A DNA stretch of 7,232 bases. Source: Clostridiales bacterium. Its GTDB lineage: Bacteria; Bacillota; Clostridia; Oscillospirales; Oscillospiraceae. Position 1 is the first letter of the stretch; each line of letters opens with the position of its first letter. The notes beneath the pieces were generated by a model. The model saw only the letters and a list, made by a program, of their open reading frames with translations, was not told the DNA's origin and searched no databases. The stretch lies in contig DPHR01000146.1 in the NCBI GenBank assembly GCA_003522945.1, positions 1,139 to 8,370 of the forward strand, written 5' to 3'. The translations under genes and the position numbers were made by a program. Shown piece by piece: positions 5,519 to 7,232 of this stretch.

Positions 5519-6706
5519 ATGTTTGTATATGCGGACAACGCGGCGACCACGAAGATGAGCAAAACGGCCATCGACGCGATGCTGCCGTATCTGGACACTT
5601 GGTACGGCAACGCCTCGAGCCTTTATGCATTCGGCCAGAAGTCGGCGGAAGCGCTCGCCGCGGCGCGTGAAACGGTCGCCGGGTGTCTGGGCGCCGAGGC
5701 ACGGGAGATCACCTTCACCTCCGGCGGCAGCGAGGCGGACAACCAGGCCATTCTCTCCGCGGCGGCCATCGGCGCGAAGAAGGGCAAAAAACACATCATT
5801 TCCACGGCGTTTGAGCATCACGCGGTGCTGCATACGCTCAAGAAGCTGGAAAAATACGGCTACGAGATCACGCTGCTGGACGTCCACGAAAACGGCATCG
5901 TCACGCCCGAGCAGGTGCGCGGCGCCATCCGCGAGGACACCTGCCTTGTGACGGTCATGTACGCCAACAACGAGATCGGTACCATCCAGCCCATCGCGGA
6001 GATCGGCGCGGTCTGCCGCGAAAAGGGCGTTATCTTCCACACGGACGCGGTGCAGGCGGCGGGCCATGTCGCCATCGACGTAAAAGCGGAGAACATCGAT
6101 ATGCTCTCCATTTCCGCGCACAAGTTCCACGGCCCGAAGGGAGTCGGCGCGCTGTATGCCCGCCGGGGCATCCCTCTGGTTAACGTGATCGAGGGCGGCG
6201 CGCAGGAGAGCGGCAAGCGTGCCGGTACGGAAAATATCGGCGGCATCGTCGCCATGGCGGCGGCGCTTTCCGAGGCGTGCGCGAATCTCGAGAAAAACGC
6301 GGCGTATGTAAGCGCTCTGCGCGATAAGCTCATCGCCGGACTCAAGACCATTCCGCACGCGGCGCTCAACGGCGACGAAACGAAGCGTCTCCCCGGCAAC
6401 GTGAACTTCTGCTTTGAGGGCATCGAGGGCGAGAGCCTTCTTCTCCTGCTTGACGAGGCGGGCATCTGTGCCTCCTCCGGCAGCGCGTGCACGTCCGGCT
6501 CGCTCGATCCGAGCCACGTTCTGCTCGCCATCGGCCGTCCGCACGAGGTAGCGCACGGCTCGCTGCGTCTCACGCTCTGCGAGGAGAACACCGAGGAGCA
6601 GGTCGATCATATGCTGCGTGAGATCCCGCGTGTTGTGGAATATCTCCGCAGCATGTCCCCGGTCTGGAAGGACCTCACATCCGGCAAAAAACAGTTCATG
6701 CTTTGA
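5519..6706 (+). CDS. iscS: Cysteine desulfurase, IscS/NifS type
   Basis: A 395-residue PLP enzyme (class V aminotransferase fold) that converts L-cysteine to alanine and passes the sulfur as a persulfide to the scaffold IscU. Visible landmarks are YADNAATT (4-11), TSGGSEADN (67-75), H101 stacking over the cofactor, ANNEIGT (149-155), HTDAVQ (174-179), the Schiff-base lysine K202 in SAHKFHGPKG, RAGTEN (234-239), and catalytic C324 in SSGSACTSGSLDPSHVL. The loop around C324 is the long type of group I enzymes (IscS/NifS) rather than SufS. Length is typical. ATG at 5519 follows AAAGGAG by 8 bases; an upstream in-frame ATG at 5456 lies inside the promoter and is excluded. iscU starts 20 bases downstream, so the two are co-transcribed. 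The name NifS is equally used for anaerobe enzymes of this type; no nitrogenase genes are seen here. Confidence 0.96.
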   Translation: MFVYADNAATTKMSKTAIDAMLPYLDTWYGNASSLYAFGQKSAEALAAARETVAGCLGAEAREITFTSGGSEADNQAILSAAAIGAKKGKKHIISTAFEHHAVLHTLKKLEKYGYEITLLDVHENGIVTPEQVRGAIREDTCLVTVMYANNEIGTIQPIAEIGAVCREKGVIFHTDAVQAAGHVAIDVKAENIDMLSISAHKFHGPKGVGALYARRGIPLVNVIEGGAQESGKRAGTENIGGIVAMAAALSEACANLEKNAAYVSALRDKLIAGLKTIPHAALNGDETKRLPGNVNFCFEGIEGESLLLLLDEAGICASSGSACTSGSLDPSHVLLAIGRPHEVAHGSLRLTLCEENTEEQVDHMLREIPRVVEYLRSMSPVWKDLTSGKKQFML

Positions 6707-6726
6707 GATAAAAGGAGGCAAGCATC

Positions 6727-7161
6727 ATGGCTCTTTACAGTGATAAGGTTATGGATCATTTCAAAAATCCCCGCAACGTCGGCGAGATCCCCGATGCGGA
6801 CGGCGTCGGCGAGGTCGGCAACGCCAAATGCGGCGATATTATGAAGATGTATTTGAAGATCAAGGACAACGTCATCGAGGACGTGAAGTTTGAAACGTTC
6901 GGCTGCGGCAGCGCCATCGCTTCGAGCTCCATGGCCACCGAGATGATCAAGGGCAAGACGATCGAGGAAGCGCTCGCCGTGTCGAACAAGGAGGTCGTGG
7001 AAGCGCTCGACGGTCTGCCCGCGCACAAGCTGCATTGCAGCGTGCTGGCCGAGGAAGCTATCAAGACCGCCGTCAAGGACTATTACGACAAGAACAACAT
7101 CCCCTACGACCACTCCCGGTTCCCCGACTGCGAAAACTGCGGCAGCTGCCATATGGTGTGA
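6727..7161 (+). CDS. iscU: Iron-sulfur cluster scaffold protein IscU/NifU N-terminal type
   Basis: A 144-residue scaffold on which [2Fe-2S] clusters are built from IscS-derived sulfur before transfer to apo-proteins. It has the usual start ALYSDKVMDHFKNPRNVG and all cluster ligands: C35 with D37 (NAKCGD), C60 (GCGSAIASSS) and C104 with H103 (KLHCSVLAEEAI). The LPPVK chaperone motif of E. coli IscU is replaced by LPAHK (97-101), which argues against an HscA-dependent system. The extra C-terminal tail DCENCGSCHMV adds C135, C138 and C141 as C-x2-C-x2-C, absent from E. coli IscU. ATG at 6727 follows AAAGGAGG (6711-6718) by 8 bases. Second gene of the iscS-iscU operon, whose stop codon touches a strong hairpin. 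Further operon members such as mnmA may lie beyond the window but cannot be seen. Confidence 0.96.
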   Translation: MALYSDKVMDHFKNPRNVGEIPDADGVGEVGNAKCGDIMKMYLKIKDNVIEDVKFETFGCGSAIASSSMATEMIKGKTIEEALAVSNKEVVEALDGLPAHKLHCSVLAEEAIKTAVKDYYDKNNIPYDHSRFPDCENCGSCHMV

Positions 7162-7190
7162 GCTTGTCAAAAAAGCATTTTTGACAAGCT
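7161..7190 (+). terminator. Hairpin directly after iscU (possible terminator)
   Basis: A perfect 13-bp stem (AGCTTGTCAAAAA, 7161-7173, with TTTTTGACAAGCT, 7178-7190) closes an AGCA loop. It starts on the last base of the iscU stop. The T run lies within the stem instead of after it, so this is not a classic intrinsic terminator. It may instead protect the 3' end, mark processing, or belong to a dispersed palindromic repeat together with the next hairpin. Confidence 0.55.
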
Positions 7191-7191
7191 C

Positions 7192-7226
7192 TCAAACGAG
7201 ACCCACTTCGTTGGGCTCTCGTTTGA
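7192..7226. repeat. Second imperfect hairpin at the right edge
   Basis: Arms TCAAACGAGACCCA (7192-7205) and TGGGCTCTCGTTTGA (7212-7226) pair over 14 bp, with one bulged C (7216) and a CTTCGT loop. It is one base after the previous hairpin. No U-tract follows up to the window edge. The paired layout resembles a small intergenic palindromic repeat unit; copy number cannot be judged from one window. Confidence 0.5.
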
Positions 7227-7232
7227 AGGGGC

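Noticed and set aside
5468..6721. A 417-codon open frame on the minus strand opposite iscS
   Set aside because: It lies wholly antisense to a clear cysteine desulfurase. The Arg/Ala/Asp-rich translation is what the complement of a GC-rich gene gives, and no RBS or family motif is visible.
6607..7170. A 187-codon minus-strand frame opposite iscU
   Set aside because: Antisense to a gene with all the IscU ligands in place; the Asp/Val/Leu/His bias reflects the complement, and no start signal is seen.

Overview
The window looks like chromosomal DNA from a GC-rich member of the Clostridia, most likely a gut Oscillospiraceae/Ruminococcaceae-type anaerobe. This is inferred from strong AGGAGG-type ribosome binding sites, a CsoR-CopA copper operon, and a compact Rrf2/IscR - cysteine desulfurase - IscU cluster of the kind common in Firmicute anaerobes. 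Genus cannot be fixed from the sequence alone. Nothing marks it as phage, plasmid or a genomic island: codon and base usage look even throughout, and there is no transposase, integrase, tRNA, rRNA or CRISPR array.

Layout. (1) 1-1383, minus strand: a copper-efflux operon, csoR followed by the N-terminal 328 codons of copA (truncated by the left window edge), driven by a promoter whose spacer is a 17-bp CsoR-type palindrome. (2) 1413-3762, plus strand: a two-gene operon with a DUF6056-like polytopic membrane protein overlapping (TGATG) a GT2 polyprenyl-phosphate glycosyltransferase of the GtrB/DPM1 type. This is probably a lipid-linked sugar donor synthase with its partner GT-C-like membrane enzyme, closed by a strong hairpin that can terminate both strands. 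(3) 3776-4901, minus strand: lrgA-lrgB, overlapping ATGA, a CidA/LrgA plus CidB/LrgB membrane pair. (4) 4913-7161, plus strand: an Rrf2/IscR-type [2Fe-2S] regulator, then cysteine desulfurase iscS/nifS and scaffold iscU/nifU, i.e. iron-sulfur cluster assembly with its likely regulator. Two back-to-back hairpins follow iscU up to the window edge.

How the parts work together. CsoR should release the csoR-copA promoter when it binds Cu(I), switching on export by CopA. The Rrf2 protein probably senses cluster status through C92/C100/C106 and represses its own promoter and that of iscS; both promoters carry ATGTTT/AAACAT half-sites. IscS supplies sulfur to IscU. The most interesting signals are regulatory: a perfect 13-bp inverted repeat that would hide the iscS ribosome binding site only in transcripts reading through from rrf2; a csoR promoter whose -10 box overlaps the apparent ATG, pointing to a TTG start; and the hairpin pair after iscU. 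The genes themselves belong to known families, and I see no convincing evidence for a wholly new system.
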